Below, in pieces: positions 24,226-33,515 of a stretch of DNA of 64,000 nucleotides (position 1 is its first letter; each line of letters begins with the position of its first letter). The translations under genes were made by a program, and so were the position numbers. The notes beneath the pieces were generated by a model. The model searched no databases, was not told the DNA's origin, and saw only the letters and a program-made list of their open reading frames with translations. Origin of the DNA: Xanthobacter sp. NM-59 (GTDB lineage Bacteria; Pseudomonadota; Alphaproteobacteria; Rhizobiales; Xanthobacteraceae); NCBI RefSeq assembly GCF_021401125.1, contig NZ_JACBFQ010000005.1, forward strand, positions 186,001 through 250,000. Direction: 5' to 3'.

Positions 24226-24756
24226 TCAGACCTTCTCGACCTGATTGAACTCCAGCTCCACCGGGGTCGCGCGGCCGAAGATCGACACGGCAACCTTGAG
24301 GCGGGAGCGAGTGTCGTCCACTTCCTCGACAATGCCATTGAAGGAGGCAAACGGCCCGTCGGACACCTTCACCGTCTCGCCCACTTCGAACGACACGGAG
24401 GGTTTGGGACGCTCGATGCCTTCCTGGACCTGCTGCAGGATGCGCATGGCCTCCGATTCGGAAATCGGCATCGGCTTGTTGTCGGCGCCCAGGAAGCCGG
24501 TCACCTTCGGGGTGTTCTTGATGAGGTGGAATGCCTCGTCCGTCAGGTCCATCTTCACCAGCACGTAGCCGGGGAAGAACTTGCGTTCGGCATCGACCTT
24601 CCGGCCGCGACGCACTTCGACGACCTTCTCGGTCGGCACCAGAATCTCATCGAACAGATCGGTCAGGCCGCGCTGCTCCGCCTGCTCGCGAATCGAATCG
24701 GCCACCTTCTTCTCGAAGTTGGAATAGGCGTGGACGATGTACCAACGTTTTGCCAT
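24226..24756 (-). CDS. nusG: Transcription termination/antitermination factor NusG
   Basis: NusG binds RNA polymerase, suppresses pausing and links it to Rho or the ribosome. The 176-residue protein starts MAKRWYIVHAYSNFEKKVADSI at 24756. The NGN domain includes the motif FFPGYVLVKMDLTDEAFHLIK, and the C-terminal KOW domain has VGETVKVSDGPFASFNGIVEEVD. The length is standard. It lies 18 bp downstream of secE and is followed by a terminator. Confidence 0.97.
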   Translation of the reverse strand: MAKRWYIVHAYSNFEKKVADSIREQAEQRGLTDLFDEILVPTEKVVEVRRGRKVDAERKFFPGYVLVKMDLTDEAFHLIKNTPKVTGFLGADNKPMPISESEAMRILQQVQEGIERPKPSVSFEVGETVKVSDGPFASFNGIVEEVDDTRSRLKVAVSIFGRATPVELEFNQVEKV

Positions 24757-24774
24757 GGAACCCTTCCCGCCGCC

Positions 24775-24972
24775 TCAGTGCCCGATGGTGAGCAGGGTGG
24801 ACACGCCGAACCGGATGACCTGATCGGCGACGAAGAAGAAGATGGCGGCGAGGAACACCATCACGAACACCATGGCCGTGGTGATCAGAGTCTCGCGCCG
24901 GGTCGGCCAGGTGACCTTCGCCGTTTCGGCGCGGACCTGTTGAAAGAACTCGACAGGACTGTTCTTCGCCAT
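24775..24972 (-). CDS. secE: Preprotein translocase subunit SecE
   Basis: This is the short alphaproteobacterial form of SecE, which clamps the SecY channel. The 65-residue protein starts MAKNSPVEFFQQVRAETAKV at 24972. It has the conserved amphipathic segment VTWPTRRET followed by one membrane helix (about residues 33-55). An upstream in-frame start would add 15 residues but is unlike the family. It heads the secE-nusG transcript, perhaps together with tRNA-Trp. Confidence 0.95.
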   Translation of the reverse strand: MAKNSPVEFFQQVRAETAKVTWPTRRETLITTAMVFVMVFLAAIFFFVADQVIRFGVSTLLTIGH

Positions 24973-25227
24973 GCGTGACACGGCGGCCCTTTGGGAAAAG
25001 CTCCCGGTGACCGCCACCTCTCCTTGTTCGAGGACGCCCCGCGCCCGATTGCGCGCGCCGCCGCCGGAAACTCAAATAGCCCGCCTTAGCCCTTTCCGGA
25101 AGGGTGCGAGCGCTGAACCGAGCCGGGTTGATATGGGATGCTCAAAGCGCGGGCTGAAGCGCCCCTCGCGCCGACCCCATCCCGAACCGCCGCTTTTGAC
25201 CCTGCCGCCCCGCCCGGTGGCGGAAGC

Positions 25228-25304
25228 TGGCAGGAGTGGAGGGACTCGAACCCCCAACCCCCGGTTTTGGAGACCGGTGCTCTAACCAGTTGAGCTACAC
25301 TCCT
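25228..25304 (-). tRNA. trpT: tRNA-Trp (CCA)
   Basis: A full cloverleaf is visible on the minus strand: a 7-bp acceptor AGGAGTG/CACTCCT, D arm, anticodon loop CTCCAAA with anticodon CCA, T arm with TTCGAGT, discriminator G and encoded 3' CCA. It lies between tuf and secE, the usual alphaproteobacterial position. Confidence 0.97.
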
Positions 25305-25500
25305 AGGCCTCGCCCCGCATGGCGCAGCCGACCTGCTTGAAGCATTGGGCGCGCGGCATCCGAGGGTAAAGCCCGCCGCGCCGGGAAGCGACCCAGCGCA
25401 TCGGTGGCGTGTGTGTAGAGGCATGCGGGGCATCTGTAAAGGGGATCGCGCACCTGCAATGGTGTCGTCCCCAGCCCATCGGCGTTGAAAGTTGAATGGC

Positions 25501-25800
25501 TCACGGTTCCGGCTTGCCGCCGTCCTTGGGCTCCGTGTGCGAACCATACGGCTTGCCTGGACCCGCACAGTCCTGATTCGCGCTGGTCCCCAGGGCATTC
25601 TCGAAGACACAACGGGTCGTCCGCGGATCCCCCGCACGACCCGGTCGAATTTCCTGAAACGCACGCAGCGACCGTCGGGGCCCCGATAGCCCGGCGCGCC
25701 TTTGCAGCCACACCCTTCGCAAGGCGGCCGGACTGGGCACGGCTCCTTCCCCTGCACCGACGACGAGGGGAGCAGGATGGCACCAAAAGCCGGAGCACAA
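25501..25800 (-). pseudogene. Frameshifted remnant of a small exported cysteine-rich protein
   Basis: The 500-bp gap between tRNA-Trp and tuf contains a minus-strand frame reading PCPVRPPCEGCGCKG, then YRGPDGRCVRFRKFDRV. A one-base insertion near 25640 moves the frame, after which it reads CGDPRTTRCVFENALGT and SANQDCAGPGKPYGS before a TGA at 25503-25501. Across the shift the seven or eight cysteines make a coherent pattern. A hydrophobic stretch precedes it, but the 5' end runs into the tuf terminator and has no ribosome binding site. I do not recognise a named family. It may be a real gene with a sequencing error, or a decaying one. The remaining gap at 25305-25500 shows nothing. Confidence 0.42.
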
Positions 25801-25810
25801 AGACACACGC

Positions 25811-25845
25811 AAAAGAAAGGGCGGCGCCGAAGCACCGCCCCTTCC
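25811..25845 (-). terminator. Rho-independent terminator after tuf
   Basis: A stem with GGGCGGTGC pairing to GCGCCGCCC, closed by a TTCG loop, is followed on the minus strand by TTTCTTTT. It lies about 37 bp after the tuf stop. Confidence 0.88.
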
Positions 25846-25882
25846 GAACTCTTGAGATGGACACAAGGTCCATCCCCCATCA

Positions 25883-27073
<1,191 letters not shown>

Positions 27074-27204
27074 CGTTTTCTCTCAGTCGGTCGGGCGCCC
27101 GCACGGGCCGCAAAAAAAGCCGCCGTGGGATAGGTGGTTTCGCGCGCGGATGCAAGACCCGTGCTTCAGGTGGCCGGCGCCCTGCGTGCGAATCGCGTGG
27201 AGAT

Positions 27205-27278
27205 TGGAGCGGGTGAAGGGAATCGAACCCTCGTATTCAGCTTGGAAGGCTGCTGCTCTACCATTGAGCTACACCCGC
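27205..27278 (-). tRNA. glyT: tRNA-Gly (TCC)
   Basis: The cloverleaf is complete on the minus strand: acceptor GCGGGTG/CACCCGC, anticodon loop CTTCCAA with anticodon TCC, T arm with TTCGATT, discriminator T and encoded CCA. It lies between tRNA-Tyr and tuf. Confidence 0.97.
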
Positions 27279-27529
27279 CTCGTGGTGAGCCATAACACGC
27301 GCATCGCCGCGGCGGAAGACACAGCATACAAGCCTGGGGGTAACTTCCCAGCGCCCGTCAGGAAGCGCATTTGGACACCACGCAGCCCCACCGGCCGATG
27401 CGCGCCGCGCGACACATCGCCTCAAGCCCGGCAGGCCTGTCGGCCCACCCGGCGCACTCAGCAGCGCGTGTGGGAAATTGAATGCTCTTGCGAGCGATGG
27501 CGGCCGTTTCCGGCCGCCGCGACGACGGG

Positions 27530-27614
27530 TGGTGGAGGGGGTTGGATTCGAACCAACGTAGGCAGAGCCAACGGATTTACAGTCCGTCCCCTTTAACCAC
27601 TCGGGCACCCCTCC
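27530..27614 (-). tRNA. tyrT: tRNA-Tyr (GTA)
   Basis: This class II tRNA on the minus strand has acceptor GGAGGGG/CCCCTCC, anticodon loop CTGTAAA with anticodon GTA, an extended variable arm, T arm with TTCGAAT, discriminator A and encoded CCA. It is the first gene of the tyrT-glyT-tuf run. Confidence 0.97.
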
Positions 27615-27753
27615 ATACGACGGCCCGTCGTCGTGACCGCCCTATGCGGGCGGGTCATCACGGCCCGGCCCCATTCGATACGCAAGCGAATCTCAGGTGT
27701 TCCGAACCGTCAGCCAGCGACGCGAACGTGTCGGGCGCCGGCTGAGGACCGGG

Positions 27754-27782
27754 TTTATGTAAGGCGACCTCGCTCAAGTCAA
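27754..27782 (-). promoter_or_regulatory. Promoter for tRNA-Tyr, tRNA-Gly and tuf
   Basis: On the minus strand TTGACT (27782-27777) and CATAAA (27759-27754) are separated by exactly 17 bp, a near-consensus housekeeping promoter. It lies about 140 bp before tRNA-Tyr with no other gene between. Confidence 0.72.
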
Positions 27783-27903
27783 CCGCAAAAGCGCAGCAGG
27801 ACAATCGAGCTGTGGATGACGCGGCTGTTGGCGGCCGTCTCGCGGACGTTGCGGGGCCTTCTCCCTCTTGCGTCGGGGCGTCGGCTCTGACAAAGCCTCG
27901 ACC

Positions 27904-28752
27904 ATGTCCGATCGTCCTCCCCATAAGCCGCCGCGCGCCGGCGGTCCCCGGCGCCCCTTTGGCGGCAAGAGCTTCGGCGCAGCGGGCGGACGCCCGCGCC
28001 ATCCCGGCAAGGGCGGCGCTCCCGCCTGGGCGGGCGAGGATGACGTCGCGCTGCTTTACGGCTGGCACACGGTGGCGGAGGCGCTGGCGAATCCCCAGCG
28101 TCGCTTCCGCAAGATCCTGGCGACGGAAAATGCCGTTCACCGCATCGAGGAAGCCGGCCTCGCCCTGCCGGTGACGCCCGAGCTGGTGCGCCCGTCGGAC
28201 ATCGACAAGCTGGTGGGCGCGGACGCGGTGCACCAGGGCCTGCTGGCGGAGGTGGACCACCTGCCCTCCCCCGCGCTCAAGGACATTGCCAAGACCGATC
28301 TCGTGCTGGTGCTCGACCAGATCACCGATCCGCACAATGTGGGCGCCATCGTGCGGTCCGCCGCCGCCTTCGCGGTGAGCGCCATCGTCACCACCGCGCG
28401 CCACAGCCCGGCGGCCACGGGCGTTCTGGCCAAAAGCGCCTCCGGCGGGCTGGAGCATGTGCCCATCTGCCTGGTGCAGAACCTCGCCCGCGCCCTCAAC
28501 GAGCTGAAGGACAACGGCATGCTGGTGGTGGGCCTCGACAGCGAGGGCGCCGCCGATTTGGAGGATACCCCCCTGCGCGCGCCGCTCGCACTGGTGCTCG
28601 GCGCCGAGGGCAAGGGGCTGCGACAGCTCACGCGCGAAACCTGTGATGTGCTGGCGCGAATCGACCTGCCGGGCGCCATCAAGAGCCTCAACGTCTCCAA
28701 CGCCGCCGCGCTCTCTCTGGGGGTGGCCCGCCACGCTCTGAAGCGGGGCTGA
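27904..28752 (+). CDS. rlmB: 23S rRNA (guanosine-2'-O-)-methyltransferase RlmB
   Basis: This SPOUT-family enzyme methylates the 2'-OH of G2251 in the ribosomal P site. The 282-residue protein has a basic, glycine-rich N-terminal tail (about residues 1-40), an L30e-like substrate-binding domain (about 45-120), and the SpoU methyltransferase domain with the knot motifs NVGAIVRSAAAF, LVLGAEGKGLRQL and SLNVSNAAALSLG. The ATG at 27904 is chosen; the frame is open for 12 codons upstream with no ATG. It is divergent from the tRNA-tuf unit. A close paralogue such as TrmH is less likely because of the N-terminal domain. Confidence 0.92.
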   Translation: MSDRPPHKPPRAGGPRRPFGGKSFGAAGGRPRHPGKGGAPAWAGEDDVALLYGWHTVAEALANPQRRFRKILATENAVHRIEEAGLALPVTPELVRPSDIDKLVGADAVHQGLLAEVDHLPSPALKDIAKTDLVLVLDQITDPHNVGAIVRSAAAFAVSAIVTTARHSPAATGVLAKSASGGLEHVPICLVQNLARALNELKDNGMLVVGLDSEGAADLEDTPLRAPLALVLGAEGKGLRQLTRETCDVLARIDLPGAIKSLNVSNAAALSLGVARHALKRG

Positions 28753-29096
28753 GCCGCGTTTTTCGTGCAAGGCGCCATTGCGCTACCGCCGCAACTCACC
28801 TTGCGGCATTGCACCTAAGACTAATAGACTATCGTCGCACCCCACCATCCCCGTCACAATACCGGCGGGCGCGTGAGCGCCCAGCTCTGCCTTACCGCCC
28901 GCTTCAAGAGGCGGCCCGCGAGCCGAAGGAGGAACGCCTGTCCACCGCCTGACGTCGGCGCATGCCGCTGAGCATGGCCGCGCGCGCTGCGGCTCGCCCA
29001 AGTCCTCCCCCGCGGCCCACGCCATGGCAGGGACCAAGCCTGGCTCAGCTCCACCGCCCAAGGGCGGCAGGGGCCTCGACGTGGGAGGACATGTCC
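28753..29096. other. Non-coding gap before the MFS transporter gene
   Basis: About 340 bp with no supported gene. The first 100 bp includes an AT-richer patch (28815-28840) that could hold the transporter promoter, but I see no confident -35/-10 pair. The last bases carry the GGAGG that sets the start of the next gene. Confidence 0.5.
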
Positions 29097-30764
29097 ATGA
29101 GCGTGACAACCGCGCGGGAGGCAGCAGCCCCTCGCCCCATGACGCGGGAGGAGAAGCGGGTCATCTTCGCCTCATCCCTCGGCACAGTCTTCGAATGGTA
29201 CGATTTTTATCTTTACGGCTCGCTTGCGGCCATCATCGGCGCCCAGTTCTTTTCCGCCTATCCACCAGCCACCCGCGATATCTTCGCGTTGCTGGCCTTC
29301 GCCGCGGGCTTTCTTGTGCGCCCGTTCGGGGCATTGGTCTTCGGCCGGCTGGGTGACCTTGTCGGGCGCAAATACACCTTCCTCATCACCATTCTCATCA
29401 TGGGCCTGTCCACCTTCCTGGTGGGTATTTTGCCCAATGCGGCGGCCATCGGCATTCTGGCGCCCATCATCCTGGTCGGCCTGCGGCTGCTGCAGGGCCT
29501 GGCGCTCGGTGGCGAATATGGCGGCGCGGCAACTTATGTGGCCGAGCACGCACCCCACGGACGGCGCGGCTTCTACACGTCCTGGATCCAGACCACCGCG
29601 ACCCTTGGCCTGTTCCTGTCCCTGATCGTCATCCTGGTGACGCGCACGCTCACGGGCGAGGAAGCGTTCCGCACCTGGGGCTGGCGCGTGCCGTTCCTGG
29701 TGTCGGTGCTGCTGTTGGGTATCTCGGTGTGGATCCGCCTCCAGCTTTCCGAATCACCCACCTTCAAGCGGATGAAGGAAGAAGGCACCACCTCCAAGGC
29801 CCCCATTTCCGAGGCATTCGGGCACTGGGGCAACATGAAGGTCGTGCTGATCGCCCTGTTCGGCCTCGTCGCCGGCCAGGGTGTGGTCTGGTACACGGGC
29901 CAGTTCTACGCGCTGTTCTTCCTGCAATCGATCCTGAAGGTGGACGGCTATACCTCAAACCTGCTGATCGCCTGGTCGCTGGTGTTCGGCACGGGCTTCT
30001 TCGTCTTCTTCGGCTGGCTGTCGGACAAGATCGGGCGCAAGCCCATCATCCTGGCCGGTTGCCTGATCGCGGCGGCGAGCTATTTCCCGCTGTTCAACCT
30101 CATCACCACCTATGCCAACCCGCCCCTTGAGAAGGCGGTGCAGAATGTGCGGGTGACGGTGGTGGCGGACCCGGCCGGCTGCGGCTCGCTCTTCAATCCG
30201 GTGGGCACGCGGGTCTACAACCAGCCCTGCGACCTGGCGCGCGACTTCCTCGCCAAAGCGGGCGTGAAATACAGCAGCGTCCCCGGCACGCCCGGTGCCC
30301 CGGTCGAGCTCAAGGTGGATGGGCTCAGCGTGCCGTTCGGGCCGGACTTCGCCAAGAATGCCGGCGCCGCATTGCAGGAGGCCGGCTACCCCAAGGCCGG
30401 CGCCAACAATGAGGTGGTGAAGATGTCCCACCCGTTCGACATCTTCCGCCCGCAGGTGGCGGCGGTGATCGGGCTTTTGTTCATCCTGGTGCTGTTCGTC
30501 ACCATGGTGTACGGGCCCATCGCGGCGGCGCTGGTGGAATTGTTCCCGGCGCGCATCCGCTACACCTCCATGTCGCTGCCCTATCACATCGGCAATGGCT
30601 GGTTCGGCGGACTTCTGCCTGCGACGTCTTTTGCCATGGTCGCGGCCACCGGAGACATCTATTTTGGTCTCTGGTATCCGATCGTGATTGCGTTGATGAC
30701 CTTCGTCATCGGTCTTCTGTTCGTGCCGGAGACGAAGGACCGCAACATCGATCACTGGCATTGA
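29097..30764 (+). CDS. MFS transporter, metabolite:H+ symporter type, with periplasmic insertion
   Basis: This 12-helix secondary transporter of the MHS group probably takes up an organic acid or related metabolite with protons. The 555-residue protein starts at 29097, where GGAGG is eight bases upstream; an ATG at 29091 is too close. Family signatures are GTVFEWYDFYLYG in helix 1, GRLGDLVGRKY in the 2-3 loop, and RLLQGLALGGEYGGA in helix 4. Between helices 9 and 10, residues about 338-452 form a hydrophilic insertion with two cysteines (AGCGSLFN, NQPCDLARD) that should lie in the periplasm. Usual MHS proteins are about 430-450 residues, so the insertion explains the extra length. The substrate is unknown. 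Confidence 0.9.
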   Translation: MSVTTAREAAAPRPMTREEKRVIFASSLGTVFEWYDFYLYGSLAAIIGAQFFSAYPPATRDIFALLAFAAGFLVRPFGALVFGRLGDLVGRKYTFLITILIMGLSTFLVGILPNAAAIGILAPIILVGLRLLQGLALGGEYGGAATYVAEHAPHGRRGFYTSWIQTTATLGLFLSLIVILVTRTLTGEEAFRTWGWRVPFLVSVLLLGISVWIRLQLSESPTFKRMKEEGTTSKAPISEAFGHWGNMKVVLIALFGLVAGQGVVWYTGQFYALFFLQSILKVDGYTSNLLIAWSLVFGTGFFVFFGWLSDKIGRKPIILAGCLIAAASYFPLFNLITTYANPPLEKAVQNVRVTVVADPAGCGSLFNPVGTRVYNQPCDLARDFLAKAGVKYSSVPGTPGAPVELKVDGLSVPFGPDFAKNAGAALQEAGYPKAGANNEVVKMSHPFDIFRPQVAAVIGLLFILVLFVTMVYGPIAAALVELFPARIRYTSMSLPYHIGNGWFGGLLPATSFAMVAATGDIYFGLWYPIVIALMTFVIGLLFVPETKDRNIDHWH

Positions 30765-30822
30765 GCGCCCTTTACGACGGGCGCTCGCCACCAACCTCTG
30801 GCGCGGCCTCTTCAGCCGCGCC
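30763..30822. repeat. Two GC-rich stem-loops after the MFS gene
   Basis: Perfect 8-bp stems at 30763-30770/30779-30786 and 30800-30807/30815-30822 follow the transporter stop directly, the first overlapping the stop codon. They come just before a classical terminator and may protect the 3' end of the mRNA. Confidence 0.6.
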
Positions 30823-30832
30823 CCTCCCGGGA

Positions 30833-30863
30833 CGGCCCCGCATGACGCGGGGCCGCTTTTTTT
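30833..30863 (+). terminator. Strong rho-independent terminator after the MFS gene
   Basis: A 9-bp stem CGGCCCCGC/GCGGGGCCG with a five-base loop is followed by seven T. It ends the MFS transcript. Confidence 0.92.
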
Positions 30864-30910
30864 GGGGTCCCAGCCGCGGCGCGCGAGCGAACGGGCCGGT
30901 ATAAGCCGGC

Positions 30911-30940
30911 TTGACGCGCGGGCCCGCTTCAGGGGATAGC
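30911..30940 (+). promoter_or_regulatory. Possible promoter for tRNA-Thr
   Basis: TTGACG at 30911-30916 is followed after 18 bp by GATAGC at 30935-30940. The match at -10 is only moderate. The distance to tRNA-Thr (about 110 bp) is reasonable. Confidence 0.4.
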
Positions 30941-31053
30941 TTCGCCCAGGGCGTACAGCCTCCGGACTGCACCGGGGCTGCGGGCGAACGCCTTCCGCCA
31001 GCGCGACAACGGCTCTCACAAAGCCACAAAGCGCCGGCACGAAAGGTCCATGG

Positions 31054-31129
31054 GCCGCGTTAGCTCAGCAGGTAGAGCAACCGCCTTGTAAGCGGTAGGT
31101 CGTCCGTTCGATTCGGACACGCGGCACCA
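31054..31129 (+). tRNA. thrT: tRNA-Thr (TGT)
   Basis: A complete 76-nt cloverleaf: acceptor GCCGCGT/ACGCGGC, anticodon loop CTTGTAA with anticodon TGT, T arm with TTCGATT, discriminator A and encoded CCA. It stands alone between the MFS terminator and the nitroreductase gene. Confidence 0.97.
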
Positions 31130-31227
31130 TCCCCTGCCCTGCATCGCCCTCATAGGACGGCGACCAGTGGGGCGCGACGAGCGGGGGCGCGACGAGCAGC
31201 GCCCGAAGGACGCCGCCCGCACCCCCA

Positions 31228-32079
31228 TCAGAGCAGGGGGAAACCCAAGGACTTCAGCACCGTGCCCAGCTGATCGCGTCCGGTGAGGGATTCCGGCGCC
31301 TTCACACGGGCCAGCGCGGTGCTCACCCAGCCCACCTCGGCCATGCCCTGGCCATGCTGGAAGCCCTTCATGGTCGCCTCGTAATGATCGATGGGCTCCT
31401 GTGGCAGGCTCGCATCATAGCGCTCCTTGTGGAGCACCAGCTTCTGCGAGAGGCGCGGCTTCACGTCAGCTGGCCGCTCGGGGTCGGGATAGCCGATGCA
31501 CATGCCGAATACGCCCATCACATTGGGCGGCAGGCCCAGCAGCCGCGCCACCTCCTGCGGCTTGTTGCGCAGCGCGCCGATATAGACGCAGCCGAGCCCC
31601 AGGGATTCCAGCGCCACCACCGCATTCTGCGCCGCCAGCGCGGCATCGATGACGGCGACGACATAGCTCTCAAGAAAATCGAGCCCGGTGGTGGGCGTGT
31701 CATTTCGGCGGCCGAGGGTTTCCAGCCGCGAGAGGTCCGCCAGCCACACCAGCATCAGGGGCGCCGCGATGACATGCTTCTGTCCGCCGGTCACCTCGGA
31801 CAAGGCCGCGCGGGTCTCCGGATTTTGCACGGAAACCACGCTGAAAGTCTGGAGGTTGGAGGACGAGGGCGCCGACTGGGCCGCCGCCACCAGCGTTTCC
31901 ACCAGTCCATCCGGCAATGGCCGGTCGGAATAGGCGCGCACGGTGCGGTGCGAGATCAGGGCCGCGATGGTGTCATTCAGGATCAGCTTGGCCGGCGCCT
32001 CGTCGGCGCCATAGCGGGCGGCCAGGAGGTCCGCGGGCGAAAGGGTCTCGGCAGGCGTTTCGGATCGGCTGGTGGACAT
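31228..32079 (-). CDS. NADPH-dependent nitroreductase-family oxidoreductase (NfsA-like)
   Basis: This FMN enzyme of the nitroreductase fold probably reduces nitroaromatics, quinones or flavins with NADPH. The 283-residue protein starts at an ATG at 32079 after AAGGAG. FMN-binding features are [14 protein letters not shown], the loop [13 protein letters not shown], and the [12 protein letters not shown] and FGMCIGYPD region typical of the NfsA branch. The family is homodimeric. It is divergent from an LLM-class flavoprotein gene across a 372-bp region with tandem repeats, so the two flavoproteins may be co-regulated. The true substrate cannot be told from sequence. Confidence 0.87.
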   Translation of the reverse strand: MSTSRSETPAETLSPADLLAARYGADEAPAKLILNDTIAALISHRTVRAYSDRPLPDGLVETLVAAAQSAPSSSNLQTFSVVSVQNPETRAALSEVTGGQKHVIAAPLMLVWLADLSRLETLGRRNDTPTTGLDFLESYVVAVIDAALAAQNAVVALESLGLGCVYIGALRNKPQEVARLLGLPPNVMGVFGMCIGYPDPERPADVKPRLSQKLVLHKERYDASLPQEPIDHYEATMKGFQHGQGMAEVGWVSTALARVKAPESLTGRDQLGTVLKSLGFPLL

Positions 32080-32451
32080 CTCGAACTCCTTGAGCGGATG
32101 CGGCTTCGAGCGGCCGGCCCTCGCCACCCGCACCCGGCCCGCTGCGGCAAGATGCAGGCCGAATCGCAGCGGCCACCGGAAGAGCGACGCGATACCGAGC
32201 GGACCAGTTGCAGGCCTTCTGCCAGCGGCAACGTCGCCGGCAAGGTGCCCTTGCGCCGGAGCTTTGTACAGCCCCTGCATACAGGCGAAGAGCGCCCGCG
32301 CCGCCCCTGCTCGTGGCTGCGCCACCGTTGCGAATGGCTGCGCCGCCCTTGCCGATGGCTGCGCCGCCCTTGCCGATGGCCGCGCGGCCCCTACATGAGG
32401 ACCAGCGCGAGGGGGCGGCGCGGCCGGACACGGCCAAACTCGGGATTTCTC
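32080..32451. other. Divergent control region between nitroreductase and LLM genes
   Basis: The 372-bp gap contains the promoters of both genes. Besides the 21-bp repeats it holds an imperfect palindrome near 32265-32283 (TGTACAG, CCC, CTGCATACA) that could bind a dimeric repressor. No regulator gene is adjacent and no consensus promoter stands out. Confidence 0.4.
32315..32398. repeat. 21-bp tandem repeats, about four copies
   Basis: Units lie at 32315-32335 (diverged), 32336-32356 and 32357-32377 (identical, GGCTGCGCCGCCC...GAT), then 32378-32398 (diverged). Twenty-one bases equals two DNA turns, which places the same sequence on one face of the helix. The array lies 54-137 bp before the LLM gene start. 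Confidence 0.8.
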
Positions 32452-33456
32452 ATGACGGCTTTCTCGATCCTGGATCTCGTCCGGGTGACCGTAAACGCGG
32501 ACGCCCGCGCGGCGCTCGACAATGCCCGCGACCTTGCCGCCCATGCCGAGCGCTGGGGCTATCGCCGCTTCTGGGTGGCCGAGCATCACAACATGCCGGG
32601 CATCGCCTCCGCCGCCACGGCGGTGGTCATCGGCCATATCGCGGCCGGCACCTCCCGCATCCGGGTCGGGGCCGGCGGCATCATGCTGCCCAACCATTCC
32701 CCCATGGTGGTGGCCGAGCAGTTCGGCACCCTGGCCCGCCTCTTTCCCGGCCGCATTGATCTCGGGCTCGGGCGCGCGCCCGGCACCGACCAGCTCACCT
32801 TCCGTGCCCTGCGCCGCACGCACGCGGACGCCGACCGCTTCCCCCAGGACGTGCTGGAGCTCCAGGCCTATTTCCAGCCTGTGCAGCCCGGCCAGACGCT
32901 CCAGGCCGTGCCGGCGGCCGGGGTGGACGTGCCCTTGTGGATTCTCGGCTCCTCCACCTTCGGCGCGCATCTGGCGGCGGAACTGGGGCTGCCTTACGCC
33001 TTCGCCTCCCATTTCGCGCCGGCCCAGCTGATGGAGGCGCTCCACGTCTACCGCACCCGCTTCAAGCCCTCGGCGATGCTGGACAAACCCCACGCCATGG
33101 CCGGCATCAACGTGATCGCGGCGGAAACCGATGCACAGGCCATCCGCCTCGCCACCACCCAGCAGATGTCGTTCGCCAATATCTTCCGCGGCGCGCGGGG
33201 TCTGAGCCTGCCGCCCATCGACGACATCGAGACCTATTGGACCCCGGCGGAGAAGGCCCAGGCCCAGCGCATGCTCGCCTGCTCGGTGGTCGGCTCGCCC
33301 GAAACGGTGCGCTCGGGCCTCGCCACCTTCATCGCGGAAACCGGGGTGGACGAGGTGATGGTGGTCTCTGACATCTTCGACCCCATCCTGCGCCTGCGCT
33401 CCTTCGAGATCATCGCCGGCCTGGGGCTGGACGAGGGATCGCCGCCGCCGGTCTGA
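32452..33456 (+). CDS. LLM-class flavin-dependent oxidoreductase
   Basis: This TIM-barrel luciferase-like oxidoreductase probably uses reduced FMN or F420-like cofactors. The 334-residue protein starts at an ATG at 32452. Family features are the opening [29 protein letters not shown], the segment [25 protein letters not shown] and [10 protein letters not shown], all typical of the MsnO8-like single-chain subgroup. The C-terminus carries the usual [25 protein letters not shown]. It is divergent from the nitroreductase gene. A monooxygenase role on a small organic compound is possible but unproven. Confidence 0.9.
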   Translation: MTAFSILDLVRVTVNADARAALDNARDLAAHAERWGYRRFWVAEHHNMPGIASAATAVVIGHIAAGTSRIRVGAGGIMLPNHSPMVVAEQFGTLARLFPGRIDLGLGRAPGTDQLTFRALRRTHADADRFPQDVLELQAYFQPVQPGQTLQAVPAAGVDVPLWILGSSTFGAHLAAELGLPYAFASHFAPAQLMEALHVYRTRFKPSAMLDKPHAMAGINVIAAETDAQAIRLATTQQMSFANIFRGARGLSLPPIDDIETYWTPAEKAQAQRMLACSVVGSPETVRSGLATFIAETGVDEVMVVSDIFDPILRLRSFEIIAGLGLDEGSPPPV

Positions 33457-33515
33457 GACGCACGCCGGACCTGAAGGCGCAACTCTTGCATGTGCGCGGG
33501 GCAGGAGCCCTGCGC

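Noticed and set aside
31169-31197. Two near-identical 14-15-bp direct repeats (GGGGCGCGACGAGC) after tRNA-Thr
   Set aside because: Considered as an integrase attachment duplication at a tRNA gene, but the copies are adjacent, do not match the tRNA 3' end, and no integrase or island follows.
32315-32398. Possible CRISPR array
   Set aside because: The 21-bp units are directly adjacent without spacers, only about four copies exist, and no cas genes are nearby.
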